NCBI RefSeq assembly: GCF_029278605.1
Contig: NZ_CP119572.1
Span: 3,038,001-3,102,000, forward strand
Direction of reading: 5' to 3'
DNA length: 64,000 bases
Origin: Cupriavidus sp. WKF15
GTDB lineage: Bacteria > Pseudomonadota > Gammaproteobacteria > Burkholderiales > Burkholderiaceae
Position 1 is the stretch's first letter; every line of letters begins with the position of its first letter. Shown piece by piece: positions 63,985-64,000 of this stretch. The translations under genes were made by a program, and so were the position numbers. The notes below the pieces were generated by a model that was not told the origin of the DNA, did no database searches, and saw only the letters and a list, made by a program, of their open reading frames with translations.

Positions 63985-64000
63985 ATGCTGCAAACATCCA
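63985..64000 (+). CDS. Possible gene start truncated by the window end
   Basis: A CAAGGAGACAAGCG ribosome-binding sequence is followed by ATG at 63985; only five codons (MLQTS) are inside the window. Product unknown; reported because the ribosome-binding site is strong. Confidence 0.4.

Overview
The window is GC-rich, densely coding chromosomal DNA of a beta-proteobacterium of the Burkholderiaceae, most likely Cupriavidus or a close relative such as Ralstonia. This rests on recognisable proteins and gene neighbourhoods (tktA-gapA, thiL-pgpA-pncC, rnb-tonB-aroE-mtgA, ubiC-yqiA-mpl, tlpA-aroQ-accB-accC-prmA-DUF3426-tpx, a PAKKAA histone H1-like gene). No search was run. I see no insertion sequence, prophage, CRISPR array, rRNA or tRNA.

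Layout. 1-5.7 kb: end of a flavin reductase gene, gapA and tktA (minus strand), a VOC protein, rsmE and a YidB-type gene. 5.8-6.8 kb: a secreted RNase Sa/barnase-type ribonuclease and an overlapping barstar-like inhibitor. 7.1-9.5 kb: maeB (malic enzyme fused to a phosphotransacetylase domain), separated from thiL by a strong palindrome lying over the maeB promoter. 9.8-12.9 kb: thiL, pgpA, pncC, pyrF. 12.9-14.6 kb: a promoter, a three-hairpin RNA and an intrinsic terminator upstream of corA. 14.7-23.1 kb: a long minus-strand run (mpl, yqiA-like, ubiC, an SDR, an RNB ribonuclease, a TonB protein, aroE, mtgA). 23.3-32.2 kb: a plus-strand run around tlpA, aroQ, accBC, prmA, tpx, a PfkB kinase and a glycine-zipper lipoprotein.

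32.4-34.6 kb: the H1-like DNA-binding protein with six 16-residue repeats, a predicted leader of about 540 nt, and about 0.9 kb of unusual non-coding DNA. 34.6-36.2 kb: a DUF2147 protein and an orphan Bug-type binding protein. 36.4-41.8 kb: an iron-uptake locus with two TonB-dependent siderophore receptors, each behind a Fur-box-like site, converging around a PiuC-type hydroxylase. 41.9-48.7 kb: assorted accessory genes (LysR regulator and tautomerase, aldo/keto reductase, small lipoproteins, a Ysc84/SYLF protein, rdgC, an MFS-ABM fusion, a thioesterase).

48.8-62.3 kb: the most interesting region. Ten minus-strand genes with gaps of at most about 60 bp, most of the later ones overlapping, encode in transcription order a membrane-anchored formylglycine-generating enzyme, an HAD-hydrolase lipoprotein, a sulfatase lipoprotein, a polytopic spermidine-synthase-like protein, MoxR, DUF58, DUF4381, BatA, a BatB-TPR fusion and BatD. 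I propose that this is one envelope system joining sulfatase maturation to a MoxR/VWA assembly machine. The last 1.7 kb holds small uncharacterised genes and the first codons of one running off the end.
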